The position numbers and the translations under genes were made by a program. Below are positions 53,190 through 62,222 of a stretch of DNA of 64,000 nucleotides, piece after piece. How positions within the stretch are numbered: the stretch's first letter is position 1; each line of letters begins with the position of its first letter. The DNA is taken from the NCBI RefSeq assembly GCF_040801785.1, contig NZ_CP161805.1, positions 1 through 64,000 of the forward strand, given 5' to 3'. Origin of the DNA: Sulfitobacter sp. LCG007. GTDB taxonomy: Bacteria; Pseudomonadota; Alphaproteobacteria; Rhodobacterales; Rhodobacteraceae. The notes under the pieces are model-generated. The model was given only the letters and a program-made list of their open reading frames with translations, ran no database searches and was not told where the DNA came from.

Positions 53190-53453
53190 CGATCTGGCTG
53201 CCCTTGCCGGGATACTGCGGTCACATGGGACGTGCGGGATCAGCCCTGGCCAAGACCTACCACCTTTTGCAGTACCGGTTCGGCCTCCTGGCGTAGGTAA
53301 AGGGGACCGAAGTCCACTCCACCAGGCGAGAACGGTTTAACGCCGGCGGCGCGCAGCCGGGCGGTGCAGGTCTGGCGATGGAGGCCGAATTCACTCTGCA
53401 TGGTCGCGGGGGTCAGGAAGCGGCGGTGGAATTTGACTTCATCGTCCTCAGAG
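53190..53453. repeat. 264-bp direct repeat, copy 2
   Basis: Partner of 46558-46821, in the same orientation. Here the sequence continues past 53453 into the remainder of the tniQ-like gene, so this is the more complete copy. Confidence 0.9.
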
Positions 53454-54147
53454 ACATAAAGACCGGCCCGCCGCGTCACAGGGTGCCGATTCCAGAATGC
53501 GGGCGCATGGCCGGCCTCATGCAGTGCCGGATACCAGCCCCTGCGCCTCATGCCGATGCTGTTGGCAAAGACCGAGGCTGGTTGCCCGGCCGCCGTCGTT
53601 TCGTCGCGACGGCGGACATGAGGACGCGCTCCAGCAAGGCTGTCGACCTCGGCCTTCAGAACCATGAACGATCGATAGCCCGATTGCCCGGGTTGGCGAC
53701 CTCCCAAAGCGGCACGAGAGGGTGGTGGTGGCGGCAGCAGAGATTGACCGACCGCAACAGCCAGTCGCCCCGCATCGCCATCAATCGCTCCGGATGGCCG
53801 GGCGTCGCCTGGGCATCCTCTTGCAGGCACAACGGGCAACCCCGAATGACCGGGTTGCGCAGGGCGCGCGATACAAAGGCTTCACCTCTGAAAGCCATCC
53901 TGACGTCGCCGGCAGGCACGCCGGTCCAGGACGCAAGTTCATCGCGTATCGCAGGTTCCAGCCCCGCCGCTTCGGCCAGACAATCAAGGGCAGCGGTCTC
54001 CAGGTCCAGAAAGCGGCGAATCTGATGGCCGACATCGATGGAAAAGTCGCTCATCTTCGCTGCATTCATCGCGGCGAAACGCGAAAGGAAGGACAGGACC
54101 GTTTCGCGCGGAGCCGGGAGTGGACGGAGAGGCAGGGGGAAAGGCAT
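53240..54147 (-). pseudogene. TniQ-family transposition protein, frameshifted
   Basis: The N-terminal part from ATG 54147 (MPFPLPLRPLPAPRETVLSF) shows the TniQ domain, with a zinc-finger-like CPLCLQED and CCRHHHPLVPLW. TniQ proteins act with TniA/TniB in Tn5053/Tn7-type transposition. This frame stops at 53656, while similarity to the remainder continues in another frame to 53240 (AEVDSLAGARPHVRRRDE onward), so at least one frameshift lies near 53660-53700. No tniA or tniB is present; the IS3 element sits 72 bases upstream, where they might have been. Confidence 0.65.
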
Positions 54148-54266
54148 CGAAGTCCCTATCGGTCTTTTCCTGCGGAAGATGGGACTGATGTGATCCCCGA
54201 AAACGCCCCCGTTCCAGCTTAGAGTTTTCCGGGCGGAATCTTTGGCTGGGAGAGGAGTGGAAACGC

Positions 54267-54533
54267 ATGAAGGCATCGAAGTTCACGGACGCGCAGAAGG
54301 CGTTCATCATCAAGCAGGCGGAGGATGGCACGCCTGTCGTGGAGGTCTGCCGCAAAGTGGGGATCAGCACGGCGACCTTCTTCAATTGGAGGAAGAAATA
54401 CGCCGGATTGATGCCGTCCGAGATGAAGCGGCTGCGGGAGCTCGAGCAGGAGAACGCGCGGCTGAAGAAGATCGTCGCCGATCTCGCGCTGGACAAGGAG
54501 ATGTTGCAGGATGTCATCAAGCGAAAGCTTTGA
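54267..54533 (+). CDS. IS3-family transposase OrfA
   Basis: 88-residue DNA-binding protein: helix-turn-helix (GTPVVEVCRKVGISTATFFNWRKKYAG in essence) followed by a leucine-zipper-like helix (LRELEQENARLKKIVADLALDKEML). It precedes OrfB in the other frame, overlapping it at GCGAAAGCTTTG, where a -1 shift would fuse the two into the OrfAB transposase, as known for IS3 elements. Confidence 0.9.
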   Translation: MKASKFTDAQKAFIIKQAEDGTPVVEVCRKVGISTATFFNWRKKYAGLMPSEMKRLRELEQENARLKKIVADLALDKEMLQDVIKRKL

Positions 54534-55363
54534 GGCCTGCCCGGAAGAGGACGCTGGTCGACGAGATGCGGGCGGATTGGCAGGTGTCGATCCGCCGCGC
54601 CTGCGAGGTGATCCGGTTCGATCCAAGGGCCTATCGCTACAAGTCTCGCCGACCTGGACAGGCCGCTTTGGAACAGCGGATCCGAGAGATTTGCCAGACC
54701 CGTGTCCGCTTCGGTTACAGGCGGGTGCATGTGCTGTTGCGCCGCGAGGGTTGGGAGATCAACGTGAAGAAGACCTATCGCATTTACAAGGAGTTGGGCA
54801 TGCAATTGCGGAACAAGACGCCGAAGCGGCGGGTAAAGGCCAAGCTCCGCGACGACCGGAAGGAGGCTGTCGGGCCCAACGATATCCGGGCGATGGACTT
54901 CGTCCACGATCAGCTCGCGACGGGGCGCAAGCTTCGCGTGCTCACGGTGGTGGACACCTTCTCGCGCTACGTGCCGGTGCTCGACGCACGCTTCACCTAC
55001 CGCGGCGAAGACGTCGTCGCGACCCTCGAGCGGGTGTGCAAACGCAGCGGTTATCCAGCCACAATCCGCGTCGATCAGGGCAGCGAGTTCATCTCGAAGG
55101 ACATGGACATATGGGCCTATGCCAAGGGTGTGACGCTGGACTTCTCGCGCCCCGGAAAACCCACGGACAACGCCTTCATCGAGGCGTTCAACGGGCGCTT
55201 CCGGGCGGAATGCCTGAACAGCCACTGGTTCATGAGCCTTGAAGATGCCGCCGAAAAGCTGGAGGCCTGGCGTAGAGACTACAACGAAGAAAGACCGCAC
55301 GGGGCCATCGGGAACAAGGTCCCGGCAGACCTGATCAAATCAGCTCACGACACCAGCCCGTGA
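54530..55363 (+). CDS. IS3-family transposase OrfB
   Basis: 277-residue catalytic part with the rve integrase core. Asp in IRAMDFVHDQL, Asp in IRVDQGSEF and Glu in AFIEAFNGRFRAECL give the DDE triad. Start is given at the TTG after the overlap with OrfA; the protein is normally made as a frameshift fusion, and ATG 54566 is an internal alternative. No internal stops, so the element may still be functional. Confidence 0.9.
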   Translation: MRPARKRTLVDEMRADWQVSIRRACEVIRFDPRAYRYKSRRPGQAALEQRIREICQTRVRFGYRRVHVLLRREGWEINVKKTYRIYKELGMQLRNKTPKRRVKAKLRDDRKEAVGPNDIRAMDFVHDQLATGRKLRVLTVVDTFSRYVPVLDARFTYRGEDVVATLERVCKRSGYPATIRVDQGSEFISKDMDIWAYAKGVTLDFSRPGKPTDNAFIEAFNGRFRAECLNSHWFMSLEDAAEKLEAWRRDYNEERPHGAIGNKVPADLIKSAHDTSP

Positions 55364-55414
55364 GCCTGATGCAAGCCCGGAAACTCTAAGGACGGCCGAG
55401 GGCGCGTCGGGTAG

Positions 55415-55837
55415 CACATCAGCCTGATTGGCCGAACCAAGGGCGGCATGAACACCAAGTTGCACGCCATCTGCGACAGTCAGGGACGCCCGCTGAACCT
55501 GTTCGTAACCGCAGGACAGGTCAGCGACTACATCGGCGCACGGGCGTTGTTGAGTAGCCTGCCAAAAGTCGACTGGCTGCTCGGAGATCGCGGATACGAT
55601 GCCGATTGGTTCCGAGAAGCGCTGCAAGACAAAGGGATACGCGCTTGCATCCCTGGTCGGAAGCAGCGCAAGAAGACGGTAAAGTACGACAAGCGCCGAT
55701 ACAAACGCCGCAACCGGATCGAGATAATATTCGGCAGGCTCAAGGATTGGCGACGCGTGGCAACCCGCTACGACCGGTGTCCAATGGTCTTCCTGTCTGC
55801 CATCGCCCTCGCGGCACTCGTCATCTATTGGCTATGA
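55415..55837 (+). pseudogene. IS5-family transposase, 3' fragment
   Basis: About 140 codons in the frame LIGRTKGGMNTKLHAICDS, then LLGDRGYDADWFREAL, the Y-(2)-R-(3)-E region (RRNRIEIIFGRLKDWRRVATRYD) and LSAIALAALVIYWL. This is the C-terminal half of an IS5 (IS427-like) transposase. The 5' half is missing: a stop at 55412 and the IS3 end at 55389 lie just upstream. Confidence 0.82.
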
Positions 55838-56390
55838 GTCCTGACCCTAAGGCCAAGCGCAATCCATGCGCAAAGCTCTGAGTGTCCGAGATGCCGTGGT
55901 ACGCAGAATTGGAACTGCCGAAGTGCGACACCCACGGCGATCCCAATGTTCGGACCCGCATTAAGCGCATGAAAATCTTTCAGGCGGCACAGCTGATCCC
56001 CGGCTGGCCACCGACCTGTGTAGCTACCTGCGAGAAGCTACCACTCAGAGCGTAACAGGCTGCGAGTGCGGAGAACGAAGGCATCGTCCGCAGAGCCGAC
56101 ATTCACGACCGCCACGATTGACGTCCCTAAACATCCGATCCGGTCATGCATATCCGTGCAGTGTGCAATGTTGCGCTCAATCCGAGAGATGGGGTGCCAC
56201 TAAGTTACTGTTTGGATGGCTCCCTTTCACCTCATGTGCGGCGCCGGATCGATCGGGCGTCCAGGCCTACGGTTCAGGGGCATCGGCAAGTCTGCCTGGC
56301 TGGTGCGGGTCTGGCTGTGAAAGCTTTTTGCGCGGCGACGAAGCAGGTGCAATGTTCGCTGCATTCAGGGACCAGGAGGCAAGAACTGGC
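55838..56390. other. Region without recognisable gene
   Basis: 553 bases between the IS5 remnant and the GST remnant. Only short frames without codon structure or family features; probably remains of insertion elements and decayed genes. Confidence 0.5.
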
Positions 56391-56843
56391 ATGCTCGAAC
56401 TCTGCGGGCATCCCTTCGCATCCTGAGTGTGGATTGTCGAAATCGCTCTCTGCGAGAGGGATGTTCCCTTTGCCTTCCGGACCGTTGATCCCGGCCATCC
56501 CGAGAATGCCGGGTTCGTGGGGCGCGCCTCGCCCATGGGTCAGTTTCCGGCGCTCGAAAAGGAGGGGAAGAAGGGTTTAGGATCGAACGCGATCATCGAC
56601 TATCGCGACGGTTTCGGTGCGGCCGCCCCGATGGTGCCGGTCGACCGCGGAAAGGCTATCCGCGTGCGGCGGATGGACCGGGCCTTTGACGATTACATCA
56701 TGAACCCGATGCAGGATGTGGTTGCCAACGCGCTGAGGCCGGAGGCGGCGCGCGAGGATTGCGGGCCCCGAACCGCCCGCGCGGCCCTAAAGGGCATTTT
56801 TACCGCTCGGCGCGCCGGATCGCGACGGCTGATGCTGCGATGA
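56391..56843 (+). pseudogene. Glutathione S-transferase remnant
   Basis: From ATG 56391 the frame reads MLELCGHPFAS, TGA at codon 12 (56424-56426), then VWIVEIALCERDVPF and later ASPMGQFPALE, IIDYRDGFGAA and [24 protein letters not shown]. This is the thioredoxin-like N-terminal domain and the start of the helical domain of a GST. The usual length is about 200 residues; here similarity fades near 56780 and the frame stops at 56843, just before tRNA-Pro. Both the nonsense codon and the lost C-terminus indicate a dead gene. Confidence 0.75.
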
Positions 56844-56845
56844 TC

Positions 56846-56922
56846 TGGTCGGGCAGAGAGGATTCGAACCTCCGACCCCCTGCTCCCGAAGCAGGTGCGC
56901 TACCAGGCTGCGCTACTGCCCG
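56846..56922 (-). tRNA. tRNA-Pro (anticodon CGG)
   Basis: Complete 77-base cloverleaf on the minus strand. Acceptor CGGGCAG/CTGCCCG, anticodon stem CCTGC/GCAGG with loop TTCGGGA (anticodon CGG), T arm GGAGG-TTCGAAT-CCTCT with one G-T-type weak pair, and encoded CCA. It marks the right edge of the accessory island. Confidence 0.97.
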
Positions 56923-56970
56923 ACCATGACCGGCGCAATAGCGCTTGCGCGCGCCGATGGCAAGCGCCCG

Positions 56971-57930
56971 TTACTGCGAATTGCGGTGCCGGGCGAGTGT
57001 GAGGAAGCTGGAAATGCGCGGCATGATACCGGTCTCGGGACGGGAGCGGGTGTGCAGCACCGGCTGCTGGCCGCTTGTGCCCGTCCGGCTTTCGCGCAGA
57101 ACGATGTAGAGACCGCTCGCGATGATGATCGCCGAGCCGAATGCGGTAAAGCCGTCGATCGTCTCGCTGAAGAAGACGTAACCGTAGAAGGCGGCCCACA
57201 GCATCTGGGAATACTGCATCGGCGCGACGATGACCGCTTCGCCCGCGGTATAGGCCGAGATGGTGAAGCGACCCGCGGTCCAGGCGAAAACGGCGATGAG
57301 CGCAAACAGGCCGAGATCCTTGAGCGGCATCGGCACGTAGACCAGCGGCAAGAGGACCCCCATGACGACGAAGTTGGCCATGATCGGGTAGAGCATGACC
57401 ACCACCGTGCGCTCGTCCCGGCCGATCTTGCGGACGATGACCGACGCCAGTGAGCTGCTGATCGCCGCGATGAGCGCGGCGAGATGGCCGAGTTGCAGCT
57501 CGGACTGGCCGGGGCGCAAGACCACCAGGACGCCGCAGAGACCGACCACGACCGCAAGGCCGCGGCGCAGGCGCACGGTTTCGCCCAGCACGGGGATCGC
57601 GAGGACGGTGATCAGCAGGGGCATGGCGAAGAGGATCGCGTAGGTCTGGGCCAGAGGCAGCACCGTGAAGGCATAGAAGGCGCTGAAGCCGGTGATCACC
57701 GTCGCGACCGTCCGGATCGCGATCCACCATGGATGCACCGGGATCAGGGTGCCGGATGTAGTGTCGCGCAGCAGGTAGAGCGTGGCCAGTGGAAAGCTGA
57801 AGACCACGCTGAAGAACAGGATCTGAATGGGAGAATAGGTGCTGCCCAGCGTCTTGATGACCACGTCATGGGTCGCGAAGATCGCGAAGGCGATCAGCGC
57901 GAGAAGCGCACCCCTTACGTTCGAATTCAT
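56971..57930 (-). CDS. EamA/DMT-family transporter
   Basis: A 319-residue membrane protein with about ten hydrophobic segments arranged as two EamA repeats (about 1-140 and 150-295). It starts MNSNVRGALLALIAFAIFATHDVVIK. The family exports metabolites or amino-acid derivatives; the substrate is not evident. ATG 57930 is chosen because the first transmembrane segment follows; the frame extends to 58026 with an Arg-rich stretch unlike the family. Confidence 0.87.
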   Translation of the reverse strand: MNSNVRGALLALIAFAIFATHDVVIKTLGSTYSPIQILFFSVVFSFPLATLYLLRDTTSGTLIPVHPWWIAIRTVATVITGFSAFYAFTVLPLAQTYAILFAMPLLITVLAIPVLGETVRLRRGLAVVVGLCGVLVVLRPGQSELQLGHLAALIAAISSSLASVIVRKIGRDERTVVVMLYPIMANFVVMGVLLPLVYVPMPLKDLGLFALIAVFAWTAGRFTISAYTAGEAVIVAPMQYSQMLWAAFYGYVFFSETIDGFTAFGSAIIIASGLYIVLRESRTGTSGQQPVLHTRSRPETGIMPRISSFLTLARHRNSQ

Positions 57931-58077
57931 GTGTCCCGGGTCCTTGCGCCCAAACCTACCCATCGCGGCACGCGTCGTCCTGCGTCCTACGCCTGAATCC
58001 TTTCGCAACGCTCTACGCCGCGCCACGCCCTTGCAATGCGCCGGAAGCCTTTCTGCGGGAGTCCCCGCCGCAGCGTG

Positions 58078-59184
58078 TCAGAGGCCCGCGTCGAGGGCGG
58101 CGAGGATCGCGTCGCCCATCTGCGTGGTGCTGACCGGCGTGCCGCCCTCGGGGCCCATCAGGTCGGCGGTGCGCACCCCGTCCGCGAGCACCTTCTCTAT
58201 GGCCGTCTCGAGCCGGTCCGCCTCGTCCCCCTCGTTGAAGGAATAGCGCAGCGCCATCGCGAAGCTCAGGATGCAGGCGATCGGGTTGGCCTTCCCCTGT
58301 CCCGCAATGTCGGGCGCGGAGCCGTGGACCGGTTCGTACAGCGCCTTCGGACGCCCGTTCGCCATGGGGGCGCCAAGGCTGGCGGAAGGCAGCATCCCGA
58401 GCGAGCCGGTCAGCATCGCCGCAAGGTCGGACAGCAGGTCGCCGAAGAGGTTGTCGGTCACGATCACGTCGAACTGCTTGGGCCAACGGGTCAGCTGCAT
58501 CGCCCCCGCGTCGGCGTACATGTGGCTCAGTTCGACGTCAGGGTAATCCTCGTCATGCACCTTCTGGACCACCTCGCGCCAGAGGATGCCCGACTCCATG
58601 ACATTCGCCTTCTCCATCGAGCAGACCTTGTTGCTCCGCTTGCGCGCCAGCTCGAAGGCCGACCGCGCGACGCGGTCAATCTCGGACTCGGTGTAGCGCT
58701 GGGTGTTGATGCCGACCCGTTCGTTGCCTTCCTTGAAGATGCCCCGCGGCTCGCCGAAGTAGACGCCCGAGGTCAGCTCGCGGACGATCATGATGTCGAG
58801 TCCCGCGACCACGTCCTTCTTGAGCGAGGAGAAATCCGCAAGGGCGTCGAAGCACTGCGCCGGGCGCAGGTTCGAGAACAGGTCCATCTCCTTGCGCAGG
58901 CGCAGCAGTCCCCGTTCTGGTTTGACCGAGAAGTCGAGGTCGTCGTATTTCGGGCCGCCCACGGCGCCGAGCAGGACGGCATCGACCTCCTGCGCCTTCG
59001 CCATCGTTTCGTCGGTCAGCGGCGTGCCATGCTTGTCATAGGCGCAGCCGCCGACGAGATCCTCGGAGACGTCGAAATTCAGACCGCGCTTGTCGCCGTA
59101 CCAGTCGATGATGCGCTTTACCTGGTCCATGACCTCCGGACCGATGCCGTCGCCGGCGAGGATGAGAAGGGAGGGATTGGCCAT
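58078..59184 (-). CDS. leuB: 3-isopropylmalate dehydrogenase
   Basis: NAD-dependent oxidative decarboxylase of leucine synthesis, 368 residues. Landmarks: [29 protein letters not shown], the substrate-binding [12 protein letters not shown]-like region and Arg/Asp positions in [46 protein letters not shown] and [17 protein letters not shown]. Normal length. On the same strand as leuD and leuC but separated from leuD by two unrelated genes. Confidence 0.97.
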   Translation of the reverse strand: MANPSLLILAGDGIGPEVMDQVKRIIDWYGDKRGLNFDVSEDLVGGCAYDKHGTPLTDETMAKAQEVDAVLLGAVGGPKYDDLDFSVKPERGLLRLRKEMDLFSNLRPAQCFDALADFSSLKKDVVAGLDIMIVRELTSGVYFGEPRGIFKEGNERVGINTQRYTESEIDRVARSAFELARKRSNKVCSMEKANVMESGILWREVVQKVHDEDYPDVELSHMYADAGAMQLTRWPKQFDVIVTDNLFGDLLSDLAAMLTGSLGMLPSASLGAPMANGRPKALYEPVHGSAPDIAGQGKANPIACILSFAMALRYSFNEGDEADRLETAIEKVLADGVRTADLMGPEGGTPVSTTQMGDAILAALDAGL

Positions 59185-59256
59185 GGATCTGCTCCTGCGA
59201 ATGGGTCACCAAGCGGCCTACCGTGAGGGGCCTGCAGGGTCAAGAACGCCCGCCGT

Positions 59257-60306
59257 TCAAGGCGCGAGATCCACCCAGACAAGACGGTGCCGGCTGGCCG
59301 AGACAGCTGTGTCGAACCCGGCCTCGCCGGGTGCGGGCCACAGGACGCCGCTGGCCTTGATCCGCCAGTCGGCCGAGGGAAGGACATAATCGACGCGCAG
59401 GTTGCCCGGAACCGGATCGGTCCAGTCGACAGTGTCCGTGGCGTCGCCAAGCGCCGCGGCCCCCGCGCTGATGGGTGCGGGATCCTGAAGGCGAGGGTCC
59501 GCCAGCAGCCGGTGGATCGCCTCCTTCCGTCCATCGCCGTCGACCGGGTCGAGGTTGGCATCGCCGAGCAGGATGAAATTCCCGGCGGGTGCCGGGCCGA
59601 AGTCGCCGTCGAGATAGTGCAGCCAGAAGATGTTTTCGTCGTGGTTTCGCCGCCCGTTGCGATCCTCCGGACCGTCGAATACCGGCGGGCTGGCGTGAAA
59701 GGTGAGCAGCGTTACCCGCCCGATGCCCGGCACTTCCACCGGTACCGTCCAGTGCCCGGTTGTCGACAGCCTCTGCACGGCCTGTGCCTGCGGCGAGGGA
59801 AAGGGCGCGCCGTCCGCCGCGGGCAGCAGCGCGTCGGGCAAGTCGCGCCAGATCAGATCCGAAAAGTCCTGCACCTCGCCTTCCAAGATCGGAAAGCGCG
59901 ACAGGATCGCCATTCCGCCCTGGCCGGAGAACGCCCCGTAGCCTTGCGCATCGCCCGGCCCTCCGGTCCTTCCGTCTCCGTCCATGTCGAGGTCCGTGGC
60001 CATCCCGCTGTTCGGTGCCGCCGTGAAGCTGTGCGGATAGCCCGCCCCGGCCGCCGCAAGCGCTGCCTGGAATGCCCGCAGCGCTGCGCCTGTCAGGTCA
60101 TAGTCGAAACTTTGCAGTGCAAGGATGTCGGGGCGTGCCTGCGCGATGATCGACACCGCCGCGGCCACCTGCGGATCCTCGCCCGATGCGATGTCGCGCA
60201 GCAGAAGCCCCGGTCCATCGCGCTGCAACTCGACATTGAACGTGGCAACGCGCAATCCGTCCGCCTGCGATGGCTCTGCGATGGTCAGCAGAAGGGAAAG
60301 GATCAG
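59257..60306 (-). CDS. Secreted endonuclease/exonuclease/phosphatase-fold protein
   Basis: About 349 residues. A short hydrophobic start (LILSLLLTIAEPSQA) looks like a signal peptide, then GLRVATFNVELQ (metal-binding Asn), ILALQSFDYD (Gln where many members have Glu), LTFHASPP, LLGDANLDP (Asp, Asn) and a final SRHRLVWVDL (His) give the EEP fold. It may cleave nucleic acid or phosphodiesters outside the cytoplasm. The start is uncertain: CTG 60306 overlaps the upstream stop as CTGA; the frame itself continues to 60432. Confidence 0.72.
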   Translation of the reverse strand: MILSLLLTIAEPSQADGLRVATFNVELQRDGPGLLLRDIASGEDPQVAAAVSIIAQARPDILALQSFDYDLTGAALRAFQAALAAAGAGYPHSFTAAPNSGMATDLDMDGDGRTGGPGDAQGYGAFSGQGGMAILSRFPILEGEVQDFSDLIWRDLPDALLPAADGAPFPSPQAQAVQRLSTTGHWTVPVEVPGIGRVTLLTFHASPPVFDGPEDRNGRRNHDENIFWLHYLDGDFGPAPAGNFILLGDANLDPVDGDGRKEAIHRLLADPRLQDPAPISAGAAALGDATDTVDWTDPVPGNLRVDYVLPSADWRIKASGVLWPAPGEAGFDTAVSASRHRLVWVDLAP

Positions 60307-61145
60307 GCCGTCTGGAAGGCGACCTGATCGGCCGCGTCGGCGTATGTCCTGCGGCGCTTTTCCTCGATCAGTTCGGCAATGCGATTCATCGCGATCCCGC
60401 GCATGATCATGCTTGCCGGTAGGAATGCCCATGCGCTGATCGTCCAGATGAGGGTCTGCATGTTATCGAGCGCCAAGGGATCGATCATCAATGCGGCCCC
60501 CTTGACCACAGCCGGTATCACGAAGGGCAGAAGAAAGCCCATGGCGATGTTTAGCCGCGCGTCCCTTTGCAAGCGGTAAAGAACATCTCCGCCGGCGGTG
60601 GGATCGAAAAGCGGAAGGTTCACCCAGACATTGAAGGAATTGCCGCGCGTGGGCCATCCGAGGCCCCGCACCATCAGGATGAACGCGACCAGCGCGATCA
60701 GCGATATGATGTAGGAGATGCCCGCCGCCGTCCGGACCATGTGCACGGTGTCGAGCGAGACGTCGATCGGCAGCATGAGGACGACGAGGCGAACCGGAGA
60801 ATAGGGGAAGTCGATGGTGCTTCCGATGACCGTCCCGATGGCCGTCAGGTTCTCGGTCATCACCGTCGGATCCGTGCGCCCCTTCGCGATGGCGGTCAGC
60901 AGGAACACCGTAAGGAAAAGGGTGATGAAGCGAAGGCGATTGAATGGCGCGGCATCGCGGAATTCGACGATGCTGGGCGAATTGGAATTGTACTCGATGA
61001 ACGTCATTATGGATGCAATGACGGCAACCAGCACAACGATCTGGCTCTGGTCGGCAATTACGCCGGGCAAGAGCAGCGCCGGGGTTGCAATCAGCAAAGC
61101 AACCAGCAAGCCGCGCATCGCGGCCCCTGACATTCTTGCAAACAT
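60303..61145 (-). CDS. Membrane protein of unknown function
   Basis: A 280-residue protein with about six hydrophobic segments (for example LLVALLIATPALLLPGV near residue 13, IVVLVAVIASIMTF, and IISLIALVAFILMV), then a long amphipathic region and a C-terminal basic tail (IAELIEEKRRRTYAD). No family recognised. It lies between leuD and leuB on the same strand and its TGA overlaps the probable start of the EEP gene, so the two are likely partners. Confidence 0.65.
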   Translation of the reverse strand: MFARMSGAAMRGLLVALLIATPALLLPGVIADQSQIVVLVAVIASIMTFIEYNSNSPSIVEFRDAAPFNRLRFITLFLTVFLLTAIAKGRTDPTVMTENLTAIGTVIGSTIDFPYSPVRLVVLMLPIDVSLDTVHMVRTAAGISYIISLIALVAFILMVRGLGWPTRGNSFNVWVNLPLFDPTAGGDVLYRLQRDARLNIAMGFLLPFVIPAVVKGAALMIDPLALDNMQTLIWTISAWAFLPASMIMRGIAMNRIAELIEEKRRRTYADAADQVAFQTA

Positions 61146-61392
61146 AAATGGTTACCCCTTCAGACTAAATGGCGCCGGTGGACCGGCAAGACCTTTCTAA
61201 CCTGATGTCTCCATTCAGGAGAGCTGCCTCTGTTTATCGCTTCTTTTGTGCCCCCATTCTTTGGGGGGCTCAAGCGTCAGGGTTAACAAGACGTTAACGT
61301 TTAGACTTTTTCTGGGAGCGGGTGGTGCGATCTTGCATCAAATAAATGTCAAAATATAGGCAGCGAACTACATGTTGTGGCACAACGAAACA

Positions 61393-61416
61393 CACCCACA
61401 ACGCGAGTTGTGGGTG
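61393..61416 (-). terminator. Terminator-like hairpin after leuD
   Basis: Perfect 10-bp stem CACCCACAAC/GTTGTGGGTG closing a GCGA tetraloop, 31 bases past the leuD stop on the minus strand. The 301-base gap 61146-61446 holds this hairpin and, beyond it, AT-rich sequence likely to carry the promoter of the next gene; nothing else is seen. Confidence 0.6.
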
Positions 61417-61446
61417 CCAGATGCCAAGGGTGATTCTACCTGGGGT

Positions 61447-62052
61447 TCAGACCCACGGACGCGATTGACAGGCCGAGGCCTCGAAACTGTCGATCGCCGC
61501 TGCCTTCTCGAGGGTCAGCCCGATGTCGTCGAGGCCCTCCAGCAGACACCTCTTCTTGAACGAATCGATTTCGAATGAGAACACTTCGCCGTCGGAGCTG
61601 GTCACGGTCTGGGCCTCAAGATCGATGGTCATGCGCGCGTTGGCGCCCTTCTCGGCATCCTTCATGAGAACGTCCACCTGCTCTTGCGGCAGCGTGATCG
61701 GCAGTATGCCGTTCTTGAAGCAGTTGTTGTAGAAGATGTCGGCGTAGCTCGGTGCGATGATGCAGCGGAGGCCGAAGTCCTTGATGGCCCAAGGCGCATG
61801 TTCGCGGGAGGAGCCGCAGCCGAAGTTGTCGCCGGCCACGAGGATCTCGGCTTCGCGGTACTGCGGCTTGTTCAGCACGAAATCGGGGATTTCGTTGCCG
61901 TCGCTGTCGTAGCGCATCTCGTCGAAGAGGTTTGCGCCAAGACCGGAGCGCTTGATCGTCTTCAGGAACTGTTTCGGGATGATCATGTCGGTATCGACGT
62001 TGATCAGGGGCAGGGGCGCGGCGATCCCGGTGAGCGTTTCGAACTTGTCCAT
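61447..62052 (-). CDS. leuD: 3-isopropylmalate dehydratase small subunit
   Basis: 201-residue small subunit of isopropylmalate isomerase, which pairs with LeuC. Landmarks: [39 protein letters not shown] and [20 protein letters not shown]. Normal length, with proper start. It lies downstream of leuC with the HdeD-like gene between them. Confidence 0.97.
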   Translation of the reverse strand: MDKFETLTGIAAPLPLINVDTDMIIPKQFLKTIKRSGLGANLFDEMRYDSDGNEIPDFVLNKPQYREAEILVAGDNFGCGSSREHAPWAIKDFGLRCIIAPSYADIFYNNCFKNGILPITLPQEQVDVLMKDAEKGANARMTIDLEAQTVTSSDGEVFSFEIDSFKKRCLLEGLDDIGLTLEKAAAIDSFEASACQSRPWV

Positions 62053-62222
62053 GACGACTCCATCAAAGCTGGGCTTTTGGTGCGGAACGCGCCTTTGCCC
62101 ATGAACCGGCGCGCTCGCAATGTGGTGACTTGAAGGCGCGGTATGGTGCGCCCGATCGGAGCCTGCGCCGCTTTCGCTATGTCGCGGCGCAGGCAGGTCG
62201 GTATCGCAGGGCCGGCGAGGCC

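Larger units (their letters stand above)
54219..55389 (+). mobile_element. IS3-family insertion sequence
   Basis: About 1.17 kb with two overlapping transposase frames. Imperfect terminal inverted repeats: TTAGAGTTTTCCGGGC at 54219 and, on the other strand, TTAGAGTTTCCGGGC ending at 55389. Flanking bases show no clear short target duplication. Confidence 0.85.

Noticed and set aside
56146-56580. A 144-residue open frame upstream of and overlapping the GST remnant
   Set aside because: No family features and Arg/Ser/Pro-rich; it overlaps the better-supported GST frame.
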